Shown here piece after piece: positions 1 to 8,707 of a stretch of DNA of 64,000 nt. The stretch lies in the NCBI GenBank assembly GCA_963730395.1, contig CAVSSK010000012.1, forward strand, positions 1 to 64,000. Direction: 5' to 3'. Within the stretch, counting starts at the first letter, position 1. Each line of letters opens with the position of its first letter. The translations under genes and the position numbers were made by a program. Under the pieces are notes generated by a model, which saw nothing but the letters and a program-made list of their open reading frames with translations, was not told the origin of the DNA and searched no databases. Origin of the DNA: Bog-473 sp963730395 (GTDB lineage: Bacteria > Actinomycetota > Acidimicrobiia > Acidimicrobiales > RAAP-2).

Positions 1-178
1 CTGCGGTCATGCGGCGACCGCACGTGCTCCCGTCCTCGTTCAGCGCTCCGCAGTGGCGGCTCGTTGGACCACAACCGGACACCACGCGATGCTCCCTGGT
101 AGAAGATCCGTCACCGACGCACTTGGCTGCTCGGCATGCCAAAATGCCGGGCGCGTGGACGCCCTGGAGTCGCAAGAT

Positions 179-1393
179 ATGGTTGGTGGAGCCGAGGCGC
201 CGCGCGTACTCGGCATTGGGGCTTGGTTGGTAGTAGCCGTGATCGCCATCTCCCAAGGGCACCGGGGAGCCGCCGACGGGAACGCAGGACTCGACCTTCA
301 AAGGTACATTCTCGCCGGTCAGGCCTTACGCTCCGGGCGGCCGCTCTACCAGATCCACCCCGCGCGCAGAACCCCCAATTCATGTACCCCCCAACAGCCG
401 CAATATTAATGGCGGCCTCATATTTTCGATTCCACCAGGTGATGACGCCATTTGCGTACTTTGAAACCGCATCGGTCTGCTTCACCGTCTTTCTCTTCCG
501 TCGGTGCCTTCGCCCGACCCGGTGGCAACTCCTGGGGAGCGCCATCGTCGCGGCCCTGATCCCCCAGGGGGAACTCGTACACCATCCTTGGTCGGGAAAC
601 TTCGGTTTTCTCCTCCTCCTCCCCTGCGCCTATTTGGTATTGCGCTGGGGCGAGGAACGCTGGGTGTCAGGCGGGGTGGCCCTTGCCGTCACCCTGCTGA
701 TCAAGCCGGTGCTGCTCCCCTCCTCCTGATCCCCCTGCTGTATCGAAAATGGAAGCCCGTTGCCATAGCTGCCGCGGTTGCATGCGCTGGCGTTCTCTTG
801 ATGCTTCCATTCGTCGGCGATCCGGGCGCGATGCCAGGCGTGCTTACCAAACTGAGTGGGGGTCAAAACCTGCCTGGGAACCAGGTGGTTGCCAACATCT
901 CGTTGTCCGGGCTCGGCGATGTACACCACGTCAATTCGGTCGTGATTCTGCTTGCCAGATTGGTAGTCGTCGGCCTGGCGATCGCTGTGATCGCCATAGT
1001 CGCGTCTCGTCAGCCCCGTGTATCGCTTGAGGTGGTGGGTCCGTTGAGCGGGGTGATTCTGGCAGGAGTCTTCCTCGCCGGCTCGCTGAGCGAAGGCCAC
1101 TATCTCTTCTTTTTGATCCCTGGAGCGATGACCGCTGTGGCGGTCAAGAGTCGCGTCACCCGGCTGCTTCTCTTGGCGCACTGTTGACGGCCGCGTATGC
1201 GTCGTTCTATCTCCACGGCCTTGGAGGCAGTCAGGTGGCGATTCAACCAAGATTTGTCCTGATCGAGCTTCTTGTCTTTGTCGGGTGTGCGTGGGCGTTG
1301 GTCGCCGGTCTGCGAGGTGCCGACGATGGCGAAAGAGAGGTCGTGCAGGCGAGTGCATCGCTTGTCGATACTGAAACGCTGCCCACAGCGTGA
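179..1393 (+). CDS. GT87-like polytopic membrane glycosyltransferase, frameshifted
   Basis: The reading frame is broken near 365, 715 and 1185, but the pieces join into one hydrophobic protein of about 400 residues. It has many predicted membrane helices and the layout of DUF2029/GT87 polyprenyl-phosphate-mannose-type glycosyltransferases: an early loop with LDLQRYILAGQALRSGRPLY, then a YPP motif (MYPPTAAIL) before the next helices. Members transfer a hexose from a lipid carrier on the outer face of the membrane. The start at 179 puts the first helix close to the N-terminus; an in-frame ATG at 53 is possible. A GT4 glycosyltransferase and a methyltransferase follow, so a glycan role fits. Three frameshifts could mean a real pseudogene, but similar breaks occur throughout the window. 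The family call rests on hydropathy and a few motifs. Confidence 0.6.
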
Positions 1394-1479
1394 TGCCCGC
1401 GAAATTCGAGTTCGACGGCTGGATGCGACCGAGCACTTCCGGAGGGCAACCGTTGCGGGTCTCTCAACTTTAAGCAAAG

Positions 1480-1581
1480 GGTCCCGTTTGGGTGATCGCC
1501 AACCGCCGTACAGCTTCGACGGGGATGTGCCCTGCCGATCAGCCGATTTTGCCCGTATGGCCCCGACGCCGTCGTCTTTTC
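1480..1581 (+). repeat. 102-bp direct repeat, copy 1
   Basis: Starts GGTCCCGTTTGGG and ends GTCTTTTC. It matches 3079-3180 over its whole length with roughly 85-90 percent identity by eye, including the stretch CCGCCGTACAGCTTCGACGG and the block CCGATTTTGCCCGTAT. The copy begins 86 bp after the GT87 stop codon. Both copies lie just downstream of a plus-strand glycosyltransferase gene, which suggests a 3' untranslated or small mobile element rather than coding sequence. Confidence 0.75.
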
Positions 1582-1609
1582 AATCCGATTCGCCACCCCT
1601 GACCACAGG

Positions 1610-1632
1610 CTGTCCCCGAACGCCGGGGACAG
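1610..1632 (+). terminator. Perfect 9-bp-stem hairpin
   Basis: CTGTCCCCG, a 5-nt loop AACGC, then CGGGGACAG. No T-run follows, so it is not a classic intrinsic terminator. It sits 29 bp after the direct repeat and about 300 bp before the GT4 gene. It could be a transcript-end structure or a protein-binding site. Confidence 0.4.
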
Positions 1633-1928
1633 TCCAGCTAGGTCCGATGGGCTGTTCTTTAGGGGGCATGGACTGACCACTCCACCCGGTCTGGGACCTT
1701 TGCCTCTGTGTGCGGCAGACCCTGCGGTAAAGGATACGGACCAATGAGGATTGCCACAACCCTCTGACCTGCGGAGAGCCTGGACGCCGGACCCTGAGTC
1801 GGACGCACATCGTTCGCGGGCCGGTGTGGCCAAAAAGCGCGTTTTGGCGCGAGGATACGGCTATCCGCGAGGAAGTCCACGTTGATCGCGTCATCGACCA
1901 CAGACTCGGCTACTAGGCGGAACTAGTC

Positions 1929-3028
1929 ATGAGGGTGGCGCTGTTCTCCGCGACTTTCCTTCCAGAGGTCGGTGGCACAGAACGATTCACCCACGTTCTC
2001 GCCGATTTCCTGGCTCGGGACGGCCATCAAGTCACCGTTGTAACCCTGGTGCCACTCGGTCCAGACCATGAGCTCCGACTGCCGTATCCGGTCATCCGCA
2101 ATCCGAGCTCCGTTCGCTGGGCACAGATAGCGCGCGACTCTGACATCGTTCACGTAAACAGGTCGACCAGATTCGCGCTCTCGGCTTGTGCCGGCCTGCG
2201 GAGGCCGATCCAGGTCCATCATTGTCCACATGCGATCTGCCCCGCAGATTGGGCCTTCGGTGAGGTCGGCGAATGTACCGCCAGTTCGGATCGTCCCGGA
2301 CCGTGCCCAAATTGTCCGCAGCGCAATCTCACCGGTCGCATCAAAATGGCAAGTCGACGAGCGTGTGACCATCTCGCAACAGCCAACGTCTCGTCAGTCA
2401 TTATCTCAGCCAGCCTCGGCCTCCCCCACTCGGTAACGATCTACAATCCGGTCGACCAGCGGGCCTTCCTCGGCGGTGACCTCGGGCCTGGCGAAGACGG
2501 CCTGGTGGCATTTGCCGGGCGACTTGAAGACGACCTCAAAGGTCTGGACGTACTCATTCGAGCCATGGCTTTGCTTCCCGAGGCAAGACTCGAGGTTATC
2601 GGCGGCCCGCCGAGCTTCTGGCCGAAGTGGACAGCACTGGCGGATCGGCATGGAGTCGGAAAGCGTGTCCACTACCTTGGTTTGAAGGGCCTCAACGACG
2701 TTCTCGAGCTGTACGAGCGTGCAGTCGTGGTCTGCGTGCCGACGCTGTCTGAGGAACCCTTCGGTTATGCGGCTGCGGAGGCAATGGCGGCGGGCCGAGC
2801 CGTAGTCGCCACCCCAAGAGGAGCCCTCCCCGAGCTCTTGGGGGACGAAGAGGATTCGTGTCGAACAGCGTGGATCCGAGCGACCTCGCTGTAGCCTTAC
2901 GCGAGGCGCTGGAGGATCCGGAACGCAAGCGCAAGACCGAGGAACGTGCCAGGGGATTCGCAGAATCGCACTTCGATTGCGAAGTGGCTGGTCGGCGTTA
3001 CGTCGAGCTCTACAACGGGTGCGCGTGA
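1929..3028 (+). CDS. GT4 (GT-B) glycosyltransferase, frameshifted
   Basis: Opens MRVALFSATFLPEVGGTERF, the typical GT4 N-terminus with a donor-glycine loop, and continues with HVLADFLARDGHQVTVVT. The C-terminal Rossmann domain has VAFAGRLEDDLKGLDVLIRA and the E-x7-E nucleotide-sugar region (LSEEPFGYAAAEAMAAGRAVVAT). The frame breaks near 2855, where GAAGAGGATTC should probably read GAAGAGGGATTC. The other frame then completes the domain (DPSDLAVALREALEDP) to the stop at 3026-3028, giving about 366 aa. The enzyme transfers a sugar from a nucleotide donor in the cytoplasm; donor and acceptor cannot be told from sequence. It is flanked by direct-repeat copies. Confidence 0.82.
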
Positions 3029-3366
3029 TGGGGTGAGATAAGCCACACGATTCGGCGGCTCGCCACAAAGCGCGCGATGGTCCCGTTTGGGTCATGGCCT
3101 ACCGCCGTACAGCTTCGACGGGGGATGTGCCCTGCCGACCAACCGATTTTGCCCGTATAGCCCCGCGCTGCCGTCTTTTCATTCGTCACCGACGATGCGT
3201 CTACAGACTGCCCCACTCCGAATCCATGGCACCATGGAGATACCCCTATCGATTAGTGAGTCCTTTTCAGGGTTGGGCTTCGCGCGTACCGCGGCTGCGA
3301 GTCAGATGCCTCAGATCTGCATCAGGCTTCCCCGGACCGTCTGTTCGCGAATCGGAAGTACGTCCT
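3029..3366. other. Intergenic stretch with direct-repeat copy 2
   Basis: Convergent junction between the GT4 gene and the methyltransferase gene. It holds the second repeat copy (3079-3180). I see no gene in the rest. Confidence 0.5.
3079..3180 (+). repeat. 102-bp direct repeat, copy 2
   Basis: Same length and orientation as 1480-1581, with scattered substitutions and compensating one-base gaps. It begins about 50 bp after the GT4 stop codon at 3026-3028. Confidence 0.75.
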
Positions 3367-4394
3367 CTACGGAGCCTTGACCTTGGTCACTATGACGTTT
3401 TGGAGACTCACTGCGCGGTCGTCTAGGTATTCCAACAGAGTGTGAGATTTTGGCCACTCCCGCTCGACATACCCCAGCGGAATCAGCGTGTCCCCATAAC
3501 TGGGATATCCCTCGTAGCCGACGTCCAGGTGACAGAACTGTCCGTTGTCGTACGCGGACAACCAGTCATCTGCCCAGAAAACCTCATGGACACGGCCTTG
3601 TTGTATGTGTCATCCCAGCTCTTCCTGACCCCGCGCTTGACCTCTTCCAAGTAGTCGATCTTGTCGACGCCCCACGTTGTGACGATCGCGATGCCTCCGG
3701 GCACCAAGATTCGGTTGAACTCTTCCAGCCACGCTAGATGGAGGTCTTCAGAGAGGTGAGAGAAGACGGAGAAGGCGAAGACGACATCAAAGTGTGTCGA
3801 AGGCAGGTCAGCGGGTGGTTGCTGGTCGATACATAAGAAGTTCGGCCAAGGGTCCGTGAGCCTCGCCCATTCGATCTGTCTGCCGGACACATCAACTCCC
3901 CAGAGGATCTCGGGTCGAACATCCTTCAGGAAGAATCGAAGAACTCGTCCCCATCCGCACCCGAAATCGAGGATGGCGTTGCATTCAGACAAAGGCTTGT
4001 AATGCGTCTCTATGAGGCGACGGAAGAGTCGATAGATGTCGAATCCCGGTCGGAGTGCATCGTCACCTGTGCTGCTGGAAGTTCTCAGTTGGAGGTCTTC
4101 GGGTGGAAGGCCGGGAAGGATATCTTGAAGGCTCTTGTTCTGCCGATACCCGCGTGTGTTGAGCCAAAGCCAGTAGTCATCACTCGCACTGGCGAACAGG
4201 TCGTAGGGGCCTGAATCGGTCGTTGCTGGCATGACAGACTCAAGTTGCATCTGAAACGCGACCAGCTGTGCCAGGACATCGAGGCCGTTTGCCACGCGGC
4301 TATCGACTGAGGGAGCAAGCCTATGCACGACTGGGGAAGCAAGCCTATGCAAGGTTCGGTGGGCTGCGCTTCGCACCGAAGAAGGCACCTTCAC
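3367..4394 (-). CDS. Class I SAM-dependent methyltransferase, frameshifted near the C-terminus
   Basis: Motif I is AILDFGCGWGRVLRFF, followed by the acidic residue of motif II in GVDVSGRQIEWA, motif IV FDVVFAFSVFSHLSED and the post-IV segment FNRILVPGGIAIVTTWG. This is a Methyltransf_25/11-type Rossmann methyltransferase. The frame of the first 270 residues breaks near 3575; the tail (SAYDNGQFCHLDVGYEGYPS) continues in another frame to TAG at 3367-3369, for about 341 aa in total. The first 60 residues are helical and lack the fold. The start is GTG at 4394. Glycosyltransferase neighbours suggest methylation of a glycan or its precursor, but the substrate is unknown. Confidence 0.78.
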
Positions 4395-4676
4395 GACCCA
4401 GAATGTAGTACCTGGAGCTGGGCGCCACTCTGCGTGTATCCCGTCGACTCGTGGACGAAGTCCGCGCCTCTTCGTCGAGGACGCAAAACCCAGTACGTGA
4501 TCACTCGTGAACTGTGAGCGCGACGAAGATGGCGTTCTCTACCTGAACGACCGCTTATAGCTCGGAGCGAGGCCCAAAGAGCCCTCGAACGCTGGCTGGG
4601 GTGCCACACTGGCGCCAATGGCTCGGAGTTGCGGGTCGACAACGATCCGGACACCACCGCCTGAGCCAGCGAGCGC
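4395..4676. other. Intergenic, nothing recognised
   Basis: Upstream of the methyltransferase and downstream of the SDR gene, both leftward. Short open frames here have no recognisable domains. Confidence 0.3.
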
Positions 4677-5564
4677 TCATGCCCCGGCGTCGGGGGCCCG
4701 CTCGCGGCGGGCCGGCACGATGGCCCCGGCGTCGATGGCGCCGACGGCCACCCCGTCAGCGACGCCCTGGTCGGTGAAGAGGGTGGTGCCGGTCACGACC
4801 ACGTTGAGCCGGCTGTTCAGCAGCACCAATGGCCACGCCTGCTCCTGGGGAGTGGAGATCCTCCCCAGGACCGGATAGGGGAACTCGTCGAAGAAAGTGG
4901 CGCCCACCAGGGCGGTGGTCCGATCGCCGAGCGGCGTCGCCGTGGGACCCGGCGCAGTGCAGTTGATCCGGACACCCGCTCGAACCCCAGCGCGGGGGCA
5001 ATGCCGGCCACCCATGCACAGAGCAGGTGCTTGGCCAGTCGATAGCCGTCGGCGACCACGTCGGGGTGGTCCTCGAACCACCGCATGGCCGCCCCGGCGT
5101 CGGACAACCCGATGATGTCCGCCAGCTCGGGAAGTCGACGGAGCCACCCGGCAGCCACGTTCGATGAAACGACGGCCACACCGCCCCCGTCGGCAATGCT
5201 CGGCAACGTCAGGTCGACCAGTTGTCGGAGACCGACGTAGTTAACGCGGCCGATGTCGAGCGGCGGGCACGTGGCGGGCACGCCGGAACAGCAGAAGAGC
5301 GAGTGGATGGGGCCGACGGAGGCCAGTGCCGCCGTTGTGGCCTCGACCCGCTCCGGGCTGGCCAGATCGGTGGCGTGGAATCCTTCGACGGCGACCGGCG
5401 GCTCGTGCACGCCCACCGGTGGACCCGGGCCCCCAGGCCACCGAGCAGGCGGGCCGTGGCCTCGCCGATGCCGGTCGAGCAGCCTACGACGACGACCGTC
5501 GAACCCGATAGCCGAGGGCCTCGCCCAGATCCTGCATCGGCCTCGTCTTCGGTGGGTTGTCCAT
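4677..5564 (-). CDS. SDR oxidoreductase, 3-alpha-hydroxysteroid-dehydrogenase-like, frameshifted
   Basis: The NAD(P)-binding glycine motif reads VVVVGCSTGIGEATARLLGG, the cofactor region ends FHATDLASPERVEA, and the catalytic pair is the S-S of VAVVSSNVAAG and Y-x3-K in DGYRLAKHLL. The C-terminal part is INCTAPGPTATPLGDRTTAL. Three frame breaks (near 5510, 5420 and 4970) split it, yet all core motifs survive. The overall form resembles the short 3-alpha-HSDH/carbonyl-reductase branch of SDRs, about 290 aa. ATG at 5564 is the first plausible start. It lies next to the integrative element, separated by a 9-bp inverted repeat. Confidence 0.7.
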
Positions 5565-5569
5565 GGCGG

Positions 5570-5618
5570 GGGCAGACGCTAGGCGCGGTGGGTGACCCAG
5601 TTGAAAAGTCGTCTGCCC
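5570..5618. promoter_or_regulatory. 9-bp inverted repeat with 31-nt spacer
   Basis: GGGCAGACG at 5570-5578 is the exact reverse complement of CGTCTGCCC at 5610-5618. It lies between the end of the element's last gene (stop at 5620) and the SDR start (5564), on the left edge of the integrative element. It may be a terminator, an SDR operator or part of an attachment site. I found no matching direct repeat beyond the integrase. Confidence 0.4.
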
Positions 5619-5619
5619 A

Positions 5620-6057
5620 CTATGAGAAACCGTCCCGAGTCCCCCAGATCCGCCGATAGTTCTCAGTCTGCTCTTCGGAACGCCGCTCACGCCTCGCCCG
5701 TCGACGTTCGACACGCTCCCGGTAGTGGCTCTCAGGGGCAAGCCCAAGGCCCGCCAGTGTCGCCAGATCGGCCGTAACCCTCTCGGCGTCGCCCATCCAC
5801 GGAGCTGCCTCACAGAGAGCCTCAGCAATACGCTGGAGCGTGCTCAAGCGGGTTCGCCGGACTGCGGCCTCAATCCTGTAGATGGTCGAAGGGTTCATGC
5901 CCGCACGCCAGGCAAGCGCGTTCTGGCTCAGACCAGCGGCCATCCTGGCAGTCCGTAGCCCTGCAGCAAGCCGTTCGAGATGAGCTACCTCCCATTCAGC
6001 GATGGGCCGACGGCAAGTCTTTCGGCTTACCTCCCGGCGGGCTGGGTCGTACCTCAC
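5620..6057 (-). CDS. XRE-family helix-turn-helix protein
   Basis: 145 aa. The HTH_3 domain runs from about residue 28 to 82: LERLAAGLRTARMAAGLSQN, then ALAWRAGMNPSTIYRIEA, then RLSTLQRIAEAL. The last 40 residues are rich in Arg and Glu. The GTG start at 6057 overlaps the RepA stop (GTGA), so it is co-translated as the last gene of the element's leftward operon. XRE proteins in integrative elements usually control replication and excision genes; that role is inferred here. Confidence 0.75.
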   Translation of the reverse strand: MRYDPARREVSRKTCRRPIAEWEVAHLERLAAGLRTARMAAGLSQNALAWRAGMNPSTIYRIEAAVRRTRLSTLQRIAEALCEAAPWMGDAERVTADLATLAGLGLAPESHYRERVERRRARRERRSEEQTENYRRIWGTRDGFS

Positions 6058-7311
6058 GATTCTTCATTCATGGATGCCATGCTCGCCATGCTCGCCAGGC
6101 CCGGGTTTCTGGCATCCATGGTGTCCATGGGGGGTTCTTGGCGTGCATGGTTCCCAGCTAGGCACCAGTAGTAAGCGGAGCCGGGGCCAAATCCCTCGCG
6201 TGAGGTGAGGACGCTTCCCCGTTTCCTGGCACGGTCGAGGGTACGTTCGGCGATGCCAGCGGCCTTTGCCGCCTTCTTTACTTCTGCCGCGGGCTGCTTG
6301 CCAGTTGAGAGGTAGTCCTGAAGGAACGCCACGGCTTCGTCGCGCGCTGTGCGCTCCTCATCGTCCGATGTGCCAGACAGCAGACTCCCGCTCGTATGGT
6401 CGGAGACCCCATCCCATACGACACGGGCGCAGCCGTTCTCCTCGGCCGAAACAATCCGGTATGCGAGTGCCGGAACAGGGGCGGCGACATTGCACGCTGT
6501 CACCGCTAGCACCCTCTGGTTGCCTGTCTTGTCGTCGGGATCGACACCGGCAAGAAGAATCGAACGTGCCGCCCCCGCGATACCGATCGAGCCGCCCCGC
6601 GGTATAGGGCATTTCCACCGCTCGACTTGTTGAGGTGCCTGACGATCAAGATGGCGGCCCCGGTGCGTTCGGCCAGCTTTGTAAGTGGCATCAATGCCCT
6701 CCGCACGTCCTGGTCCCGGTGGCCGTCCACATCGGACCCCAGGTAGGCGTTCAGGACATCAATGACGACCAGAGCTGCTTCATGTTCCACTATCAGCTCT
6801 TCGAGTACCTCAAGGTCTCTCGGCAGCGAAGGGGGCCTCACGCTTATCTGGTTCTCGTCGTCGTTACATACCGGCACCGCCTCCCATGCGATGACAGAGA
6901 GCAATCTGCGTGTGCCGCGTCAAGCCTCGGACGGACCGTGTCAGCCAGCCCGTCTTCGGCGGTCATCAGAACAACTGCTGCCGGACCAACCAACGGTGTG
7001 CCATCGGGCATTGGTGAACCAGTGGTGACACGGGCCACCAGGTCGAGCACAAGCGTTGACTTGCCTGTCTTGGGGTCACCTTCAACGATGTTGAGCTTCC
7101 CCCTGGCAATGCGTCCAGGCCACAGGAAGTCGACAACCTCGGGCTCTACATCCGAGAGTCGCACCACGCAGGGTGTCTTGTGTTCGGAGTCAACATCCCC
7201 CACGAACGGTACGAGATCCAGTTCGTGGCCCGATTCGGTCTCATTTCCATTGCAGCTTGGGTAGACCTCGTCATATTCAAGCGGCCTGGCCAGCGGGTCG
7301 TAGCTGTTCAC
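6054..7311 (-). CDS. RepA-type AAA ATPase (AAA_25, helicase/primase-associated), frameshifted
   Basis: Walker A is IVEGDPKTGKSTLVLDLVA, with the family's leading region DFLWPGRIARGKLNI. Walker B-like strand ALVVIDVLNAYLG and the sensor segment GAAILIVRHLNKSSGG follow, then a winged-helix tail (ARDEAVAFLQDYL, SREGFGPGSAYYW). These make it a RepA/RecA-like ATPase of the kind found in actinobacterial integrative elements and plasmids. Frame breaks lie near 6885 and 6596; at the latter one C missing from CCCC (6595-6598) restores the family motif RGGGSIGIAGAARS. The start is GTG 7311, overlapping the 68-aa gene (GTGA), rather than 7320. Total about 418 aa. Confidence 0.75.
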
Positions 7312-7514
7312 CGTAACCACTTCGCCAACCCACAGCTATGGGCCGGACGGCAGTCGCGGCTTCGCGGGTCGCCGGGCCAGCGTTCGAGAGGCGGAGGTTC
7401 GAGCTGACACCTCCGGCATCGCGTCTCCGCTGACAGCGCCGCAACCCTCACCTCCATCGCCTTCAGCCTCCTAGTGAGGTCTCTGACTTGTTGGCTGCTT
7501 TGCTGAACGCTCAC
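7308..7514 (-). CDS. Small Cys-rich protein of the integrative element, unknown function
   Basis: 68 aa, not recognised. The GTG at 7514 overlaps the excisionase stop (GTGA), and its own TGA overlaps the RepA GTG at 7311 in the same way. This double overlap is the main evidence that it is translated. The first half is a short amphipathic helix (RDLTRRLKAMEVRVAAL). The second half has Cys-x2-Cys (CRRC) and two later Cys with a His (DCRPAHSCG), suggesting a small zinc-binding fold. Its place between excisionase and RepA suggests a replication or excision accessory. Confidence 0.6.
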   Translation of the reverse strand: MSVQQSSQQVRDLTRRLKAMEVRVAALSAETRCRRCQLEPPPLERWPGDPRSRDCRPAHSCGLAKWLR

Positions 7515-7735
7515 CTGACGACCTTGGCCTTCCCCGTGCTTGCGGCACGGTCCAGTTCCTCTTCCTGGCGTTGATTGACCCAGACGAGCACCTGCGCCAA
7601 GTCGTACCTGAGGTGCTTTCCCAACCGGAACGCTGGGGGTCCGACGTTGCGGTGCCTCCAGGCCCGTAGTGTCGCCACGGGAAGACGTAGGAGATCCGCG
7701 ACCTCTTGAGTTGTGAGGTATTCGGGACGCTTCAT
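7511..7735 (-). CDS. Excisionase-like MerR/HTH_17 DNA-binding protein
   Basis: 74 aa. EYLTTQEVADLLRLPVATLR followed by AWRHRNVGPPAFRLGKHLRY is the standard winged-helix HTH_17 (excisionase/DNA-binding) fold over residues 5-55. ATG at 7735 overlaps the stop of the upstream XRE gene (ATGA). Beside an integrase and RepA it is most likely the recombination directionality factor, though HTH_17 proteins can also be plain regulators. Confidence 0.82.
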   Translation of the reverse strand: MKRPEYLTTQEVADLLRLPVATLRAWRHRNVGPPAFRLGKHLRYDLAQVLVWVNQRQEEELDRAASTGKAKVVR

Positions 7736-7959
7736 CGACCTGTGACTCTTTCCAACCGCCGGAGGACACGCAGGTACTTCGCAGCGCCAGCATCCCTGGG
7801 AAAGCGCTGACCCGTCTCCCACCGCTGGACCGCCGTCGGTGTTACTCCGACATCAGCCGCAACTTCCGCCAGCGAGACCTCGGCGGTGCGGCGGATTCTT
7901 TGCGCTTCACCTGAGCGGCAAAGACGGCGGACTTCGGCAAGAACGGGGCTGGTTGCCAT
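7732..7959 (-). CDS. XRE-family repressor-like HTH protein
   Basis: 75 aa, almost entirely one HTH_3 domain: RIRRTAEVSLAEVAADVGVT, then PTAVQRWETGQRFPR. It is the first gene of the leftward operon and faces the divergent 8067 gene across a 107-bp region full of inverted repeats. An autoregulating switch between the two directions is a reasonable inference. The ATG at 7959 is the only sensible start. Confidence 0.78.
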   Translation of the reverse strand: MATSPVLAEVRRLCRSGEAQRIRRTAEVSLAEVAADVGVTPTAVQRWETGQRFPRDAGAAKYLRVLRRLERVTGR

Positions 7960-8066
7960 CTCTCCATGGTAACGGTGTGGCTAGGTGTTGGTCACGCCCT
8001 AGCCTTGCACTTGCATGCTCAGGTAGTTACTAGGTTTGACCAGACCCTTGCCATTGCGTTACCATC
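7960..8066. promoter_or_regulatory. Divergent control region with nested inverted repeats
   Basis: Between divergent operons. The outer pair is ATGGTAACG (7966-7974) with CGTTACCAT (8057-8065), perfect over 9 bp, each arm touching the start region of one gene. The inner pair is GGCTAG (7979-7984) with CTAGCC (7999-8004). TAGTTACTA (8024-8032) is an odd palindrome. A possible rightward promoter is TTGCAC (8005-8010), 17 bp, TACTAG (8028-8033). This layout fits cooperative repression by the XRE protein. Confidence 0.6.
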
Positions 8067-8705
8067 ATGAGCGTGCCAAGAACGCGGACGACACCGAGCA
8101 TCGGAACGAGCGAGATCCTCTGGCCAAATGAGCCCGGCTATTGGCCTGGCCCATGGCGGATCGTCGGCCATTGGGTTGAAGGCGACCCAATGCCCGAGTG
8201 CGTCGGACTCGAAATCTGGAAGGGAGTCAAGCCCGAAGGCGAGAACGTCCGGCTATTGCAGTCGGCCGACGCGATCACCGGCTTCGAGGCAACGGACCTG
8301 CGCTCCCTGCCTGTCAAGGAGCTTGTCTCGCTGCTGTGGACGGAGCTACTGGAACGGCAGGAACAGGAGCGCCATTGGGCTGCGGGTCAGCTAGCTCACG
8401 AGGGTCCGACGGAGCGGAAGCGCTATGGAGCACTGCAAGAGATGGCCGAAGCAAAGCGATACTCGGCCGACCGGCCCAAGCGCACGACCGGCCTAACGGA
8501 TGAGCACTTCCGCCGGGTCGCTGCCATCTACAGCAGCGCGGTCAAAGCTCCCACTAAGGCTGTCGCTGAAGCTCACAACGTCAGCCACTCGACTGCCGCG
8601 AAATGGGTGGCGACAGCCCGCGAGCTGGGTCTCCTCAGCCAGACGACACCAGGCGTTCGTAGCTGGCAGACACACCCCACCACGAACCGAAAGAGAAAGG
8701 CGTAA
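8067..8705 (+). CDS. Integrative-element HTH protein, unknown function
   Basis: 212 aa. The N-terminal part (GYWPGPWRIVGHWVEGDPMP) has no fold I recognise. Residues about 150-195 form a helix-turn-helix, LTDEHFRRVAAIYSSAVKAP followed by TKAVAEAHNVSHSTAAKWVA, of the type that lets actinobacterial element proteins bind DNA. The gene ends 2 bp before the integrase GTG, so the two are surely co-transcribed. A role in excision, maintenance or integrase control is inferred from position only. Confidence 0.65.
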   Translation: MSVPRTRTTPSIGTSEILWPNEPGYWPGPWRIVGHWVEGDPMPECVGLEIWKGVKPEGENVRLLQSADAITGFEATDLRSLPVKELVSLLWTELLERQEQERHWAAGQLAHEGPTERKRYGALQEMAEAKRYSADRPKRTTGLTDEHFRRVAAIYSSAVKAPTKAVAEAHNVSHSTAAKWVATARELGLLSQTTPGVRSWQTHPTTNRKRKA

Positions 8706-8707
8706 TC

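Larger units (their letters stand above)
1394..1928. other. Intergenic stretch with direct-repeat copy and hairpin
   Basis: No convincing complete gene. It holds copy 1 of a 102-bp direct repeat (1480-1581) and a 9-bp-stem hairpin (1610-1632). The plus frame ending in TAG at 1913-1915 reads as a plausible protein C-terminus for about 55 codons (ending VDRVIDHRLGY), so a remnant of a broken gene is possible. I cannot assign it to a family. Confidence 0.35.
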
